In this document: piece by piece, positions 42,985 to 52,667 of the stretch
How positions within the stretch are numbered: position 1 is the first letter of the stretch
Layout of the letters: every line of letters begins with the position of its first letter
NCBI GenBank assembly: GCA_021654635.1
Contig: AP025179.1
Coordinates: 3,658,001-3,722,000, forward strand
Length of the DNA: 64,000 bases
Direction of reading: 5' to 3'
Origin: Mycobacterium kiyosense
GTDB taxonomy: Bacteria; Actinomycetota; Actinomycetes; Mycobacteriales; Mycobacteriaceae
Translations under genes and position numbers: made by a program
Notes under the pieces: generated by a model
What the model saw: the letters and a program-made list of their open reading frames with translations, nothing else
Told to the model about the DNA's origin: nothing
The model's database searches: none

Positions 42985-44200
42985 GCGCAGCCCGGCCGGT
43001 GTCATGGTGAACCCTCGCCACCCGAAGCCAGGAGCGCGATCAGCGCCGCCGACGGCTTCAGACGGGAAACCTCATGGGCAGCCCGACCGGTAAGCCTTGA
43101 CGGCGGCGGGTCTCACCGAAAGACGTCCGCTCAGTGAAATTGGTGCACGCTGGGTCAGATGCTCGCGAGACCGCAGGTAGGCGTCAGCGGTGCCGGTGCT
43201 GAGGAGGGCAGACACCACACCGCTGCCGGATGGGAGTCGCGCCAACGTAACAGAACGTCGGTAGCTGCGCATACCCCGACCGCGTCGGGGCCGAGGTGAT
43301 CGTGTCGGGCAGATCGACCAGTAGTCGGCCTTGACCTCGCTTGGGCGTTCTTGGGTACCTTGGCCCAACGTTTCTGGCGCGATGCAGACACCGCTGCCGC
43401 AGCGCTGCGCGCCCCATGGTGCGCTCTGACCACGCGCCGATCAACCCGGCCGCACCGTCGCTGACCACCAGCGGCGGACGCGCCAGCTGCGCTCACCGAG
43501 CCCGGTCAAAACCCCTCCACGTCACCGGACTCGCTTGAAGCGGCCTCCAGCGACGAACACCGGGTTTGCCGTCGGTGTCGATACCTGCACGCCCGGCCCA
43601 GCACCGGGTCGGCCGACGCGTTGGCGTGGTATTTGAAGTGGCTGCGTCGAGGAACAGGTAATCCCAACTCGATGTCGTCAGGCGGCGAGCGCTCAGGCCT
43701 CGAACTGGTCGCGGATGTCTTCCTGGTGCGATACCGTCGATTTCCGACGCGCGGCGGTCTCGCCAGCGCCTCGAGTCAGGTGGCCTGCACATCGCGTGTC
43801 GACAGTCCGCGCACGGGCCCAGGCGATCACCAGCGACTCCAGCGCGTTGGTCTTGGTCACCCCTTACCGGCGAAAGACAACTGCGGCGGCGCTCGGCGGT
43901 GCCGCGCACCTTTAGCGCTCCATGCCGGGCCGGCGGTGGTTTCACCGTGGTCGGGCAGTACCGTTGCGCGCATCCGGCGCGGGCGCCGCACTGCCGCCAT
44001 TGCTCATGGCGGTCCCCGGCCCAAGAAACGCGGTCACCTCGGCCTCGATCGGCCACCAGCAACAACCGGGCGCCGAGCACCGCGACCTGCTCGATCGCAC
44101 CGCCAGGTCCTCGCCGCCGGCAGAACACCTCATCAATTTCTGCCTGCAACCGCTGCGCAGGCGTGATCCTCTTCGTGGTTGTGGGTTCCTTCAACTGACT
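42985..44200 (-). pseudogene. Decayed IS256/mutator-family transposase
   Basis: Minus-strand pieces in order: QRLQAEIDEVF and EQVAVLGARLLL, ARNGY, KVRGTAERR, GVTKTNALESLVIAWARA, SARRLDDIELDYLFLDA (with the first catalytic Asp), GIDTDGKP, VSDGAAGLIGA (second Asp), ALRQRCL and HRARNV, then ERTFGETRRR near the end (region of the catalytic Glu). This is the mutator transposase plan, but more than eight frameshifts interrupt it, so no active enzyme is made. Its 5' end abuts the right inverted repeat. Confidence 0.8.
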
Positions 44201-44211
44201 TGCTGGTCTTG

Positions 44212-44257
44212 AGGGAACCTGCACGTCCGGAGCCGCCTACACTGCTGGAGGACTCAC
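44212..44257 (-). repeat. Right terminal inverted repeat
   Basis: Read on the minus strand it begins GTGAGTCC and contains GCAGTGTAGG and AGGTTCCCT, matching the left end in blocks. Confidence 0.65.
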
Positions 44258-44266
44258 CGGCGCAAG
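44258..44266. repeat. Target-site duplication, right copy
   Basis: CGGCGCAAG, identical to 38781-38789. Removing one copy together with the element restores the dehydrogenase frame (DPLAP followed by LHLPTRPDP). Confidence 0.85.
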
Positions 44267-44512
44267 CGGATCGAGCAGCGATCGCAACCCGAGACGCAAC
44301 ACCGCAGGCGAGTTCAGCGGCACGATCAGGCCGGGCGCGATCCAGCCGGCGTTGCCACCCGAGGCACCGGCGCCGACGTAGCCTCCGTCGACCACCGTGA
44401 CGTCGACCCCGCGCTCCTGCAGGAACCACGCCGTCGACAACCCGACGATGCCCGCACCGACGACGATCGCCGACCGCGGCCCGCCGTCGACCCGCTCGCT
44501 GTCGACCACCAT
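44258..44512 (-). pseudogene. N-terminal part of interrupted DadA-like dehydrogenase
   Basis: 85 codons from an ATG at 44512, with the FAD-binding motif SAIVVGAGIVGLSTAWFLQE and the substrate-loop region GASGGNAGWIAPGLIVPLNS. The frame then enters the right end of the element and stops at 44237 after a few foreign residues. The gene lies downstream of a PucR regulator and an Rv1733c-like gene on the same strand. Confidence 0.88.
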
Positions 44513-44636
44513 GACACACCTCCGAATGTTCTGACCTGACAATTCCCATGGTGGTGGCGGTGGCGGCCGGCGGCTTGCCCGATCCGGACAACTGCGCTCC
44601 CGGCAGTTGTCGCGTCCCGACAACACACCGGCACAG

Positions 44637-45074
44637 TCAGTCCCGGTGCTGCAGGCCGGCGAGTGCGAACCGCGCGATTCCCAGCACCGACACCCCGGCG
44701 ATAAATACCGCCACGCCGACCCCGAGCGCGGCCATCACCGCCTCGTCGACCGCGGTGGTGTTGGACGGGTGCACCGCCTGGCCGGCGTCGTCGACCCAAA
44801 TATGTACGACGTCACCGGTTTTCGCGGTTCGGTTGGCGACGACGGCGCCACTGCGTTCGGCACCGCCGGCAGACCAGCGGGCCGGCACGGTGGCCAGCGG
44901 GCTGTCCAGGTCCCGGTGCCGCGGCGCCTCACCCACGACAGTCGCGATGACCTGGCGACGGTTCTGCGCCTGCTCGGCATAGAAGTCGGCGCGGACGTCG
45001 TAGACGCCGACGCCGGTGATCATCGCGGCCGACGCGGCCACCAGCACCAGCAGCAGGGCGAAAGGTGATCTCAC
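44637..45074 (-). CDS. Rv1733c-family two-helix membrane protein
   Basis: 145 aa. An N-terminal transmembrane helix (SPFALLLVLVAASAAMITGV) and a C-terminal one (AVMAALGVGVAVFIAGVSVL) flank an extracytoplasmic domain with FYAEQAQNRRQV, VPARWSAGG and GDVVHIWVDDAGQ. This plan and these motifs match the mycobacterial Rv1733c family, whose M. tuberculosis member is a DosR-regulon antigen of unknown function. I choose the GTG at 45074 just before the first helix; a longer upstream frame lacks hydrophobic or conserved features. Confidence 0.75.
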   Translation of the reverse strand: MRSPFALLLVLVAASAAMITGVGVYDVRADFYAEQAQNRRQVIATVVGEAPRHRDLDSPLATVPARWSAGGAERSGAVVANRTAKTGDVVHIWVDDAGQAVHPSNTTAVDEAVMAALGVGVAVFIAGVSVLGIARFALAGLQHRD

Positions 45075-45159
45075 AATTCCATGGTGGCGTCGGCCGGCCC
45101 GGCAAGCATTGCCGTGACGGGACAAATCGGGCTACCGGATTTGTCGGGCTGGGACAGCC

Positions 45160-46674
45160 TCAATCGGGGTCGGTCGCCGCCAGCTCGATCGTCATCGCCA
45201 ACCGCTTGCGGGCGTCGTCCAGCTGCAGCGCGGTGATCTCGGCCATCTTCCGCAGCCGGTAACGCACCGTGTTCTCGTGGACGCCGAGTCGCTCACCCGC
45301 CCCGGCCGGGTCGCCCTGGGCCTCCAGCCACGCCCGCAGCGTGGCTACGTATTCGGTGCCGTGAGCGCGGTCGTGCGCCCGCAGCTCCACCACCGGGCCC
45401 CGCTCCGGCGACCGGCCCGCCCGCGCGGCGGTCCGCAGCCGTTGCAGCAGCACCTCGTCCCAGGACTCGTCGTACACCGGCGGCGCCGATCCCGGCGCTG
45501 CGGCCTCCTGCAGCGCCAGGCACTCGTCAGCCTCCTGACGGGCGGCGACCAGGTCGGCCGGCTCGGCCGGCGCGCTGATGCCGGCCGACACCACCGCGTC
45601 CGCGGGCAGCGCGGCCCGCAGCCCGCTGATCCAGCGCCGCGCGCCGTCGGCCTGTTCGCCGGGCAGCAGTGTGTAGATGGTGTTGCGGATCAACGCGCTT
45701 CGTCCCGGTCGCGACCAGCCGAACCCGGTGGTGGCACGGTCGAACGCCAGCAGCAGCGCGGCATCGCGGGACGCCCCGATCGTGGCGTGCAGCGCGATCA
45801 CCCGGAGCGGGCCGGGCGGCAGTCCCAGCCTGCTCACCACCGTCGCGGCGTCGATGGTGCCCTCCAGCAACCGGATCACCAGATCGGATTCGACCTGGCG
45901 TTCCAGGTCCGCGCTGGCCCGGGAGCGCAACAGGTGCAGCGCCACGGTGTGGGCGCCCTCGGCCAGCGCGGTGCGCTGGGCACCGCTCAACGGAGCCGGG
46001 CAGGCCACCCACACCGAGCCCAGGATCTCCCGGCCGGAGCGGGCTGCCACGACCATCCGACCCACCAGTCCGTGTTCGGGTGCCGGGTCGATGAACAGCG
46101 GCTCGTCGCGGGCCGCGAGGTGCGCGAGCACACCCCGCGCCTCGAACAGTGCGCGCAGCTCGGCCGGCGCCTGCCGCTCCAGAATGGTGGCCACCCGGGC
46201 CGAATCGGCGTTGTGCCGCCGCGAATACGCCAGCACCCGCAGCAACGGATCTTCGATCGTCACCGCCGCGCCGGTCGCATCGGCCAGGCTGTCGGCCAAC
46301 GCGAACAGGTCGGTGGGACCGCGCCCGGACTCGGTTTCGCGGCCCTCGAGCACCAGCCCATAGACCACGGCGGCGACCTCACTCCACGACACGGCTTGGT
46401 CGAGCACCAGCACCGCACCGGCCCAGCCGTCGTCAATGGGCTCGTCGAGGTCCCGGGTAAGCACGACGACGGCGTGCGCCGCGGCCGCCCATTGCATCGC
46501 TTCGGCCGACGAGGCCGCATCGATTGCCAGCAGCAGGTCGCCGAACCCGGGACTGGCCGGGCCCGCTTCGTGGATCACCACGCTGCGCAGCTCGGTGGAG
46601 CGCGGCACCGACGACCAGCGCAGCCGGACGCCGTAGCCACCCAGGACGTTGACCAGCCGGTCCAAGGTGATCAT
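45160..46674 (-). CDS. PucR/CdaR-family transcription regulator
   Basis: 504 aa. An N-terminal sensory region is followed by a GGDEF-like/central domain (about residues 290-390). A C-terminal PucR helix-turn-helix completes it: YVATLRAWLEAQGDPAGAGE, then RLGVHENTVRYRLRKM. Such regulators often control amino acid or purine use from a neighbouring gene. The closest catabolic gene on the same strand is the DadA-like dehydrogenase, now interrupted, so control of D-amino acid use is a reasonable guess only. Confidence 0.85.
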   Translation of the reverse strand: MITLDRLVNVLGGYGVRLRWSSVPRSTELRSVVIHEAGPASPGFGDLLLAIDAASSAEAMQWAAAAHAVVVLTRDLDEPIDDGWAGAVLVLDQAVSWSEVAAVVYGLVLEGRETESGRGPTDLFALADSLADATGAAVTIEDPLLRVLAYSRRHNADSARVATILERQAPAELRALFEARGVLAHLAARDEPLFIDPAPEHGLVGRMVVAARSGREILGSVWVACPAPLSGAQRTALAEGAHTVALHLLRSRASADLERQVESDLVIRLLEGTIDAATVVSRLGLPPGPLRVIALHATIGASRDAALLLAFDRATTGFGWSRPGRSALIRNTIYTLLPGEQADGARRWISGLRAALPADAVVSAGISAPAEPADLVAARQEADECLALQEAAAPGSAPPVYDESWDEVLLQRLRTAARAGRSPERGPVVELRAHDRAHGTEYVATLRAWLEAQGDPAGAGERLGVHENTVRYRLRKMAEITALQLDDARKRLAMTIELAATDPD

Positions 46675-46693
46675 CGGACGCGCTCCCGCAGGT

Positions 46694-47095
46694 TCAGCCG
46701 TCTAGCTCGTCGTCCACGATCTCACGGTTGGCGCGGTTGCCGAGCGGGTTCTCCATCCGTTTCAGCAACGGCAACTGCGGCAGTTCCCAGCGCTTTGCCG
46801 GCAGATCGGTGACGTCGGTGAGCGAGCGCACCACCGCCTGGGTCAGGCCCATGATGGCGGCCATCACCGGCAGCAACGGCTGCAGGGGCTTGGCCGCGCT
46901 ACGGACCGTGCTGATCCGGCGCGCCAGGATCAGGCGCTCGACCGCGTGATACACCCAGGCGCCCACGCCCAGGGCGAAGATCGCCAGCACCGAGGCCACG
47001 ATGGTCCAGCCGAACGCAGCGCTCACCACCGCGCCCACCACCACCGTCGCCGCTGCCAGCACCGACAGCACGACTCGCAGCTCCAGCCGGGTCAC
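46694..47095 (-). CDS. Conserved membrane protein (Rv2532c-like)
   Basis: 133 aa, the same length as the M. tuberculosis protein at this place. Two adjacent transmembrane helices ([20 protein letters not shown] and [20 protein letters not shown]) are followed by a soluble tail ending in an acidic stretch. No function known. The GTG at 47095 overlaps the nusB stop (GTGA), so it is translated with nusB. Confidence 0.85.
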   Translation of the reverse strand: MTRLELRVVLSVLAAATVVVGAVVSAAFGWTIVASVLAIFALGVGAWVYHAVERLILARRISTVRSAAKPLQPLLPVMAAIMGLTQAVVRSLTDVTDLPAKRWELPQLPLLKRMENPLGNRANREIVDDELDG

Positions 47096-47601
47096 GAGGA
47101 CTGCCCCCGCACCGCCTGGGCGGCCGCCCTGATCTGCGGCGTCACCAGCATGACCTGGCCCAGCACGCCGTTGACGAAGCCCGGCGATTCGTCGGTGGAC
47201 AGCTCCTTGGCCAGCTCGACGGCCTCGTCGACGGCGACCGGCTCGGGCACGTCCTCGGCGTACAGCAACTCCCACACCGCGACGCGCAGCACCGCACGAT
47301 CCACGGCCGGCAACCGGTCCAGCGTCCAGGCCTGCAGGTGCGCGCTGATCAGCTCGTCGATGTGGGCGGCGTGCTCGGCGACACCGCGGGCCACCGCAAT
47401 CGTGTACGGGTGCAGCTGGGCGACATCGGGGTTGGCCGCGGCCAGCTCGGTGCGAACGTCGACCATCTCGGCGGGGCTCAGGCCCCGCGCCTCGGCCTCG
47501 AACAGCAGGTCGACGGCGCGTTTACGCGCCTGGTGGCGCCCTTTGACCGGACGCGTCGATTTCGGCGCCGGTTTGTCCGGCTTGCGTTCCCCGTCCGGCA
47601 T
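47092..47601 (-). CDS. nusB: Transcription antitermination factor NusB
   Basis: 169 aa, all-helical RNA-binding protein that joins NusE on boxA RNA for rRNA antitermination. Conserved segments: [38 protein letters not shown], and [20 protein letters not shown]. The N-terminal basic extension (about 20 residues) is typical of mycobacteria. Follows efp by 2 bp. Confidence 0.96.
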   Translation of the reverse strand: MPDGERKPDKPAPKSTRPVKGRHQARKRAVDLLFEAEARGLSPAEMVDVRTELAAANPDVAQLHPYTIAVARGVAEHAAHIDELISAHLQAWTLDRLPAVDRAVLRVAVWELLYAEDVPEPVAVDEAVELAKELSTDESPGFVNGVLGQVMLVTPQIRAAAQAVRGQSS

Positions 47602-47603
47602 GC

Positions 47604-48167
47604 TCAGGCGTTGACCCGGCCCAGGTAACTGCCGTCGCGGGTGTCCACCTTCAGCTTGTCGCCGGCGTTGATGAACAGCGGCACCTGGATCTCCGCGCCC
47701 GTCTCGACGGTGGCGGGCTTGGTGCCCGCGCTGGACCGGTCGCCCTGCAGACCGGGCTCGGTGTGCGACACCACCATCTCGACCGAGACCGGCAGCTCGA
47801 TGTACAGCGGGGCGCCGTTGTGGAACGCCACTTGCACCGGCAGGCCCTCCAGCAGGAACCGCGCGGCGTCGCCGACCAGCGACTCGGGCAGCGCGTGCTG
47901 TTCGTAGTCCTGGCTGTCCATGAACACGAAGTCCGAGCCGTCGCGGTACAGGTAGGTGGTGTCGCGGCGGTCGACGGTGGCGGTGTCAACCTTCACCCCG
48001 GCGTTGTAGGTCTTGTCGACGACCTTGCCGGACAGCACGTTCTTGAGCTTGGTGCGCACGAACGCGGGCCCCTTGCCGGGCTTGACGTGCTGGAACTCGG
48101 TGATGGTCCACAGCTGCCCGTCGATGACCAGGACAAGTCCGTTCTTGAAGTCAGCAGTGCTCGCCAC
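47604..48167 (-). CDS. efp: Translation elongation factor P
   Basis: 187 aa. EF-P binds the ribosome between the P and E sites and relieves stalling at polyproline. Three-domain KOW/OB plan is visible ([35 protein letters not shown], and the C-terminal signature with [19 protein letters not shown]). The modification loop KPGKGPAF carries the conserved Lys. GTG start at 48167. First gene of efp-nusB-Rv2532c-like. Confidence 0.97.
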   Translation of the reverse strand: MASTADFKNGLVLVIDGQLWTITEFQHVKPGKGPAFVRTKLKNVLSGKVVDKTYNAGVKVDTATVDRRDTTYLYRDGSDFVFMDSQDYEQHALPESLVGDAARFLLEGLPVQVAFHNGAPLYIELPVSVEMVVSHTEPGLQGDRSSAGTKPATVETGAEIQVPLFINAGDKLKVDTRDGSYLGRVNA

Positions 48168-48418
48168 GATGTTCTAGATCTCCGATCTGCTACGGGATGG
48201 TGACGGGTCTACGTGCCTTCTAGGCAGGGATCCCCAGGGCATGCCCATACCCACAGCAGCACCATCACGTTCTGCCGGTGGAGCGTAAACCTCTACCCGT
48301 GAGGGTGCGAGGAGGGTGGGCATCGGCCTGAGCTTACCCGCGTAAAAGGGCAACGCTAACCCGCCGAACTCACCCCCGACCTTCGATGAGAGACCTCGGG
48401 ACCGGGTGATGACGCCGG

Positions 48419-49715
48419 CTACGCCAGCCCGGTCGCCCCGTTCAAGCCGAGCAACAACCCGCCGGCACCGCCGATTCCGCCAACACCGGGGCTGACGCCG
48501 AATATGTTGATACCTGCGTTGCCGCCGGCCCCGCCGTTGCCGATCAAATCGGCGTCGCCACCGTGGCCCCCGTCGCCGCCCACCGCTCCGCCGCCACCAC
48601 CCCCGCCGGTCCCGCCATCACCGATCAACCCGGCCTTGCCGCCGGCACCGCCATTACCTCCGGCCTGGCCGCCGAATCCGCCGCCGCCGCCACTACCACC
48701 CCAGCCGGCCAGCATGCCCCCGGCCCCGCCGTTGCCGCCCGCACCGCCGGTAGCTGCGTCGGGGCGAAGCCGCCGACCCCGCCGTCCCCTCCGTTACCGA
48801 ACAGCAGGCCACCGGTGCCGCCGACACCCCTGCTCCGCCGGCGACCCCGAACTGTCCGGTGAACCCTCCTGCGCCGCCGGCCCCGCCGGTGCCAGCGAAA
48901 ATGCCGCCGCTACCGCCGGCGCCCCCGGCGCCGCCAGGACCTGAGGTCGCGCTCCCGCCGATGCCGCCAACGCCACCCGTGCCGAACAGCCCGGCCGAAC
49001 CGCCGGCGCCGCCCGCCCCGGCAATGGCTATCGCGCTACCGCCGGCGCCCCCGGCGCCACCGATGCCGAACAGCCCGCCTGCCCCGCCTGCCCCTCCGTT
49101 GTGGCCCGGGGCACCCTGGCCGCCGGTCCCGCCGTTGCCGAACAGACCGGCAGACCCGCCCGCCCCACCGTTGCCGAGCAATCCGCCACCTGCTCCCCGG
49201 CCCCGCCGTTGCCGAACAGGCCCCGGCGCCACCGTTACCGCCGTTGAGATGGGTGCCGCCGCCGAGCCACCGGCACCTCCGTTGCCGATCAATAATCCGC
49301 CTGGTGCGCCGTCCGCCCCGGTTCCCGGGGCGCCGCTGGCGCCGTCGCCGATCAGGGGGCGTCCAAGCAACAGATTGGTGGGCAAGTTGATGAACCCCAA
49401 CAGATCTTGCTGCAGAGTCTGCAGAGAGGCCGCCCCCGCGGCTTCGGAGGTCGCATATTCACCCGCTCCGGAGTTCATCAACCAGGCAAACTGCTTGTTA
49501 AAGGCCGTTACCTGCGCGCTCATCGCCTGATACGCCTGCCCGTGCGCCCCGAATAGGGCGGCGACGGCTGCCGATACCTCATCGCAACCCGCGGGCAGCA
49601 CTTGCGTCGTCGCGGTCGCCGCCGCCGCACCGGCACAATTGACTGTCGAACCGATACTCGCCACATCCGAGGCAGCAGCCGTGACGAATTCCGGGGCCGC
49701 AAACACAAACGACAT
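48419..49715 (-). CDS. PE_PGRS family protein (several frameshifts)
   Basis: An intact PE domain of about 95 residues starts [20 protein letters not shown] and includes [20 protein letters not shown]. It is followed by a Gly/Ala-rich PGRS region of GGAGG[AN]GG repeats (for example [20 protein letters not shown]). The frame shifts and returns near 49200-49250 and shifts again near 48790-48850; the tail continues in another frame to 48419. PE_PGRS genes are hard to sequence and evolve by slippage, so errors and real changes cannot be told apart. Cell-surface protein, function unknown. Inserted between efp and pepQ; not at this place in M. tuberculosis as I recall. Confidence 0.85.
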
Positions 49716-49938
49716 CTCACACCTCCGACGACGCGGGTACTGAAACAATCTGTGATGGAGCGGTCGATAATCTGTCGTGAACAGACTCGGTTGTGATGAA
49801 GCGCAGGCATTGAGCGTATCGGGCAGCGGACAAGCCCTCCGAAGTTGCCAGGAACTTCCCAGGTTTCAGTCGCCGCTAAGCGTGCTCGGCGGTGTGTGCC
49901 CAGCTATCACGGCTTTACCTAGTGGGGCGGCCCAGATC

Positions 49939-51063
49939 TCAGAGCTGCAATGTAATCAGTTCCTTTGGGAACCGGGTGAGCAACTCCGGACCGGACGCGC
50001 CGTGACCTGCGTCGCGTGGCGCGTCCGCGGGAACCACCAGGGTGTCCTCGATGCGGACACCGCCGCGGCCGGGGAGGTAGACGCCGGGCTCCACCGTCAC
50101 GACCGAACCCGCCAGCAGGGTTCCGGCGGACGTGGCCCCGATGCCCGGCGCTTCGTGGATCTGCAGGCCAACTCCATGCCCCAGTCCGTGGCCGAAGTTT
50201 TCCCCGTAGCCGGCGTCGGCGATCAGCTGGCGCGCCGCACCGTCCACGTCACGCAACTCGGCGCCCGGATGCAGCGCTTCGCGACCGGCGCGTTGCGCGT
50301 CGGCGACCAGCTGGTAGATCTCTAGCTGCCAGTCGGCCGCCTTTTCCAGGATGAAGGTACGGGTCATGTCGGAGTGGTAGCCGGCAACCAGGGCGCCGAA
50401 GTCGATCTTGACGAAATCACCCGCGGCCAGCACCGCGTCGGTGGGGCGGTGGTGCGGGATCGCCGAATTGGGCCCGGCGGCAACGATGGTCTCGAACGAG
50501 ATCGCGTCGGCGCCGTGGTCGAGCATCAGGTTCTCCAGCTCGCGGCTCACCTCGCGCTCGGTGCGGCCCGGCCGCAGCCCGCCCCGCTCCACCAGATCGG
50601 CCAGCGCGGCGTCGGCCGCCTCGCACGCCAGGCGCAGCAACGCCAGCTCACCATCGTCCTTGACCTCCCGCAGCGCTTCGACCGTGCCCGATGCCCGGAC
50701 CAATTCGGTCGCCCGCCCGTCAAGTTCGCCCGCCAGCGCGTCGAAGCCGTCGACGGTCACGACGTGACTCTCGAAGCCCAGTTTGGTCACGCCGTCCTGC
50801 CCGGCCCGGCCGGCCAGATAACGACCGACCGCGCGCTCGATGGCCACCTCCAGATCGGGTGCCTGCTGCGCTGCCTGGGTACGGTACCGGCCGTCGGTGG
50901 CCAGCACCGCCTCTCGGTCGTCGGCAAACACCAGCAACGCGCCGTTGGAGCCGCTGAAACCGGACAGATACCGCACATTGATCAGGTCGGTGACCAGCAT
51001 CGCGTCTAGTCCGGCGGCACCGATCTTGGATTTGAGGTTGTGTCGACGCTGAGAATGTGTCAC
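49939..51063 (-). CDS. pepQ: Xaa-Pro dipeptidase (M24 family)
   Basis: 374 aa cytoplasmic metallopeptidase that cleaves X-Pro dipeptides. An N-terminal creatinase-like domain (VRYLSGFSGSNGALLVF) precedes the pita-bread domain with metal ligands in VKIDFGALVAGYHSDMTRT (two Asp), GHGLGHGVGLQIHE (His) and VTVEPGVYLPG and VRIEDTLVV (two Glu). GTG start at 51063. Divergent from the Rv2536-like gene. Confidence 0.95.
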   Translation of the reverse strand: MTHSQRRHNLKSKIGAAGLDAMLVTDLINVRYLSGFSGSNGALLVFADDREAVLATDGRYRTQAAQQAPDLEVAIERAVGRYLAGRAGQDGVTKLGFESHVVTVDGFDALAGELDGRATELVRASGTVEALREVKDDGELALLRLACEAADAALADLVERGGLRPGRTEREVSRELENLMLDHGADAISFETIVAAGPNSAIPHHRPTDAVLAAGDFVKIDFGALVAGYHSDMTRTFILEKAADWQLEIYQLVADAQRAGREALHPGAELRDVDGAARQLIADAGYGENFGHGLGHGVGLQIHEAPGIGATSAGTLLAGSVVTVEPGVYLPGRGGVRIEDTLVVPADAPRDAGHGASGPELLTRFPKELITLQL

Positions 51064-51096
51064 GACCCTTGACCGTACTCGCTACGCTGTTTGCCC

Positions 51097-51900
51097 ATGA
51101 ACAAGTGGATGGTGCGTGGATTGATTTTCGCAGTCGGAATGGTCGTGCTCCGACTGGTGCAGGGGGCGCTGATTAACGCCTGGCAGACGCAGTCCGCGCT
51201 GATCAGCATCGTGTTGCTGACCATCTTCATCATCTGTGCTGCGGTCTGGGGCACGTTCGACGGTCGCGCCGATGCCAAAGCCCACCCGGACCCGGACCGT
51301 CGCGACGACCTGGCCATGGTGTGGCTGCTGGGCGGACTGGTGGCCGGCGTGGTCAGTGGCCTGGTCGCGTGGATCATCGCGCTGTTCTATAAGGCGATCT
51401 ACACCGGTGGGTTGCTCAACGAGCTGACGACGTTCGCGGCGTTCACCGCCCTGCTGGTCTTCCTGTTCGCGATCGTCGGTGTGTCGATCGGCCGGTGGCG
51501 GGTGGACCGCAACGCGCCCGCGCCCGAGAAGCGCGACGCCTCGCGCGGTGGCACCGACCGCGCCGATACCGACGTGTTCTCCGCGGTGCGCGCCGACGAC
51601 AGCCCGACCGGGGAGATCCCGACGGCCGCAGCCACCGAGGAGCGCACCTCGCCGGTCGCCACGATGGAACGCGAGCAGGACTCGCGCACCGAGGTGATCC
51701 GCACCCACGACGATGACGCCAAGACCGAGGTCATCCGCACCCACGAGGACGACCCCAAGACCGAGGTCATCCGCACCGGCGACAGCGAAGCCAAAACCGA
51801 ATTCATCCCCACCCACGACAGCGACGCGAAGACCGAGGTCATTCGCACCGACGCCGACCACACCAAGCCCACCGCCAAGCCGGATCTGCGCAAAGACTAG
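51097..51900 (+). CDS. Membrane protein with C-terminal 12-residue repeats (Rv2536-like)
   Basis: 267 aa. Four transmembrane helices lie in the first 135 residues (for example GLIFAVGMVVLRLVQGAL, ALISIVLLTIFIICAAVWG). The hydrophilic C-terminal half ends in five consecutive 12-aa repeats of the form KTEVIRTHDDDA (about residues 197-256). The repeats alternate charged and Thr residues and are probably disordered and cytoplasmic. The membrane half matches M. tuberculosis Rv2536; the function is unknown. ATG at 51097 preferred over a TTG at 51091. Confidence 0.82.
   Translation: MNKWMVRGLIFAVGMVVLRLVQGALINAWQTQSALISIVLLTIFIICAAVWGTFDGRADAKAHPDPDRRDDLAMVWLLGGLVAGVVSGLVAWIIALFYKAIYTGGLLNELTTFAAFTALLVFLFAIVGVSIGRWRVDRNAPAPEKRDASRGGTDRADTDVFSAVRADDSPTGEIPTAAATEERTSPVATMEREQDSRTEVIRTHDDDAKTEVIRTHEDDPKTEVIRTGDSEAKTEFIPTHDSDAKTEVIRTDADHTKPTAKPDLRKD
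51685..51864 (+). repeat. Five 36-bp in-frame tandem repeats
   Basis: Each unit encodes [RK]TE[VF]I[RP]T plus five variable, mostly acidic residues. Units 1-2 are closest; unit 4 has F and P changes. A VNTR-like coding repeat that may differ between strains. Confidence 0.8.
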
Positions 51901-52019
51901 TTGCCATACCGGGATACTGCGCGGCCCATGGTCCGAGGACCTGTTGGGTCTTTATTTGGCGACCTACATCCGAGCCGCCAACTTCTACAGGGGCATGCGC
52001 TGTCCGATCAATGCTCAGG

Positions 52020-52667
52020 TCAATCTCTTGCCAGTTTCGCCAGCGTCCGCTTCGCTTGAAGGCGAACTTCGCTGTCTGGATCATCCAGGTACGGTTCGAT
52101 CACTGACCGCAAGGAGGCTGGCAGGTGTTTGATCGCACGTAGCGACCGGAGTATGTAGGGGCGAACTGACGGATCATCCAGCTCGCTGACCGCCAAAGGA
52201 AGCGCGTCATCCGGGTCTGCCCGCAACAGCCACTCGATCAGCGGCGCTCGTCCGAAACTTAACGAACGATCCGTCGCGACTTGGCGCATGCGTACATAAT
52301 CGGCGGGGGCAGCAATATACCTGAGCGCCGTACCAATGGTTGCCAAGATGATCGGTGGCGCCGGTGGCTGCAGATAGAAACTGTCGAATAACAGCGATAC
52401 CGCCTCCGTGCCCATCGCATCGACCGTGGTCAACGCCCTATACAGTCCATCACGGAGATCATGTAACTCAGTGGGTTGAGTCAGCCCACTCTTGTTCTCT
52501 AGATTCTTCAACCAATCGATCAGTACAGGAATAAGGCTGGGGTAGCGTTCATTGGTGTTAATTAGGTCAGTGATGCTGCGGAATGGCAAATTCTTGCGCT
52601 TAGCCGCCTTAGTAATATCAGCATTGAGACGTTCGTGAGCGCGTTTCCATTGATGGGTCGGAGGCAT
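52020..52667 (-). CDS. HEAT-like helical protein of unknown function
   Basis: 215 aa, not recognised as part of the conserved neighbourhood. The C-terminal half reads as HEAT-type helix pairs (DDALPLAVSELDDPSVRPYI, LRSLRAIKHLPASLRSVIEP, DDPDSEVRLQAKRTLAKLA). The N-terminal half is basic and helical. Base composition is visibly less GC-rich than its neighbours, with more A/T third positions, suggesting acquisition. It may be an immunity or scaffold protein; no function assigned. Confidence 0.6.
   Translation of the reverse strand: MPPTHQWKRAHERLNADITKAAKRKNLPFRSITDLINTNERYPSLIPVLIDWLKNLENKSGLTQPTELHDLRDGLYRALTTVDAMGTEAVSLLFDSFYLQPPAPPIILATIGTALRYIAAPADYVRMRQVATDRSLSFGRAPLIEWLLRADPDDALPLAVSELDDPSVRPYILRSLRAIKHLPASLRSVIEPYLDDPDSEVRLQAKRTLAKLARD

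Larger units (their letters stand above)
38790..44257. mobile_element. 5.47-kb IS256-like transposon with decayed organosulfur cassette
   Basis: The segment splits a dehydrogenase gene and is bounded by 9-bp direct repeats. Its ends form imperfect inverted repeats of about 47 bp that share GTGA, GTGTA and TCCCT blocks; the left end has the GTGTAAAA typical of IS256 relatives. A decayed mutator transposase lies next to the right end. The other 4 kb carry three decayed genes on the plus strand (flavin monooxygenase, binding protein, acyl-CoA-dehydrogenase-like protein). All frames are broken many times, so the element is dead. Confidence 0.82.

Noticed and set aside
48504..49530. Proline-rich plus-strand open frames opposite PE_PGRS
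   Set aside because: Complement of Gly-rich GGN repeats always reads as proline-rich; the PE domain fixes the real strand.
51690..51850. The 36-bp repeats as a CRISPR array
   Set aside because: The units are contiguous, without spacers, and keep a protein frame with conserved residues.
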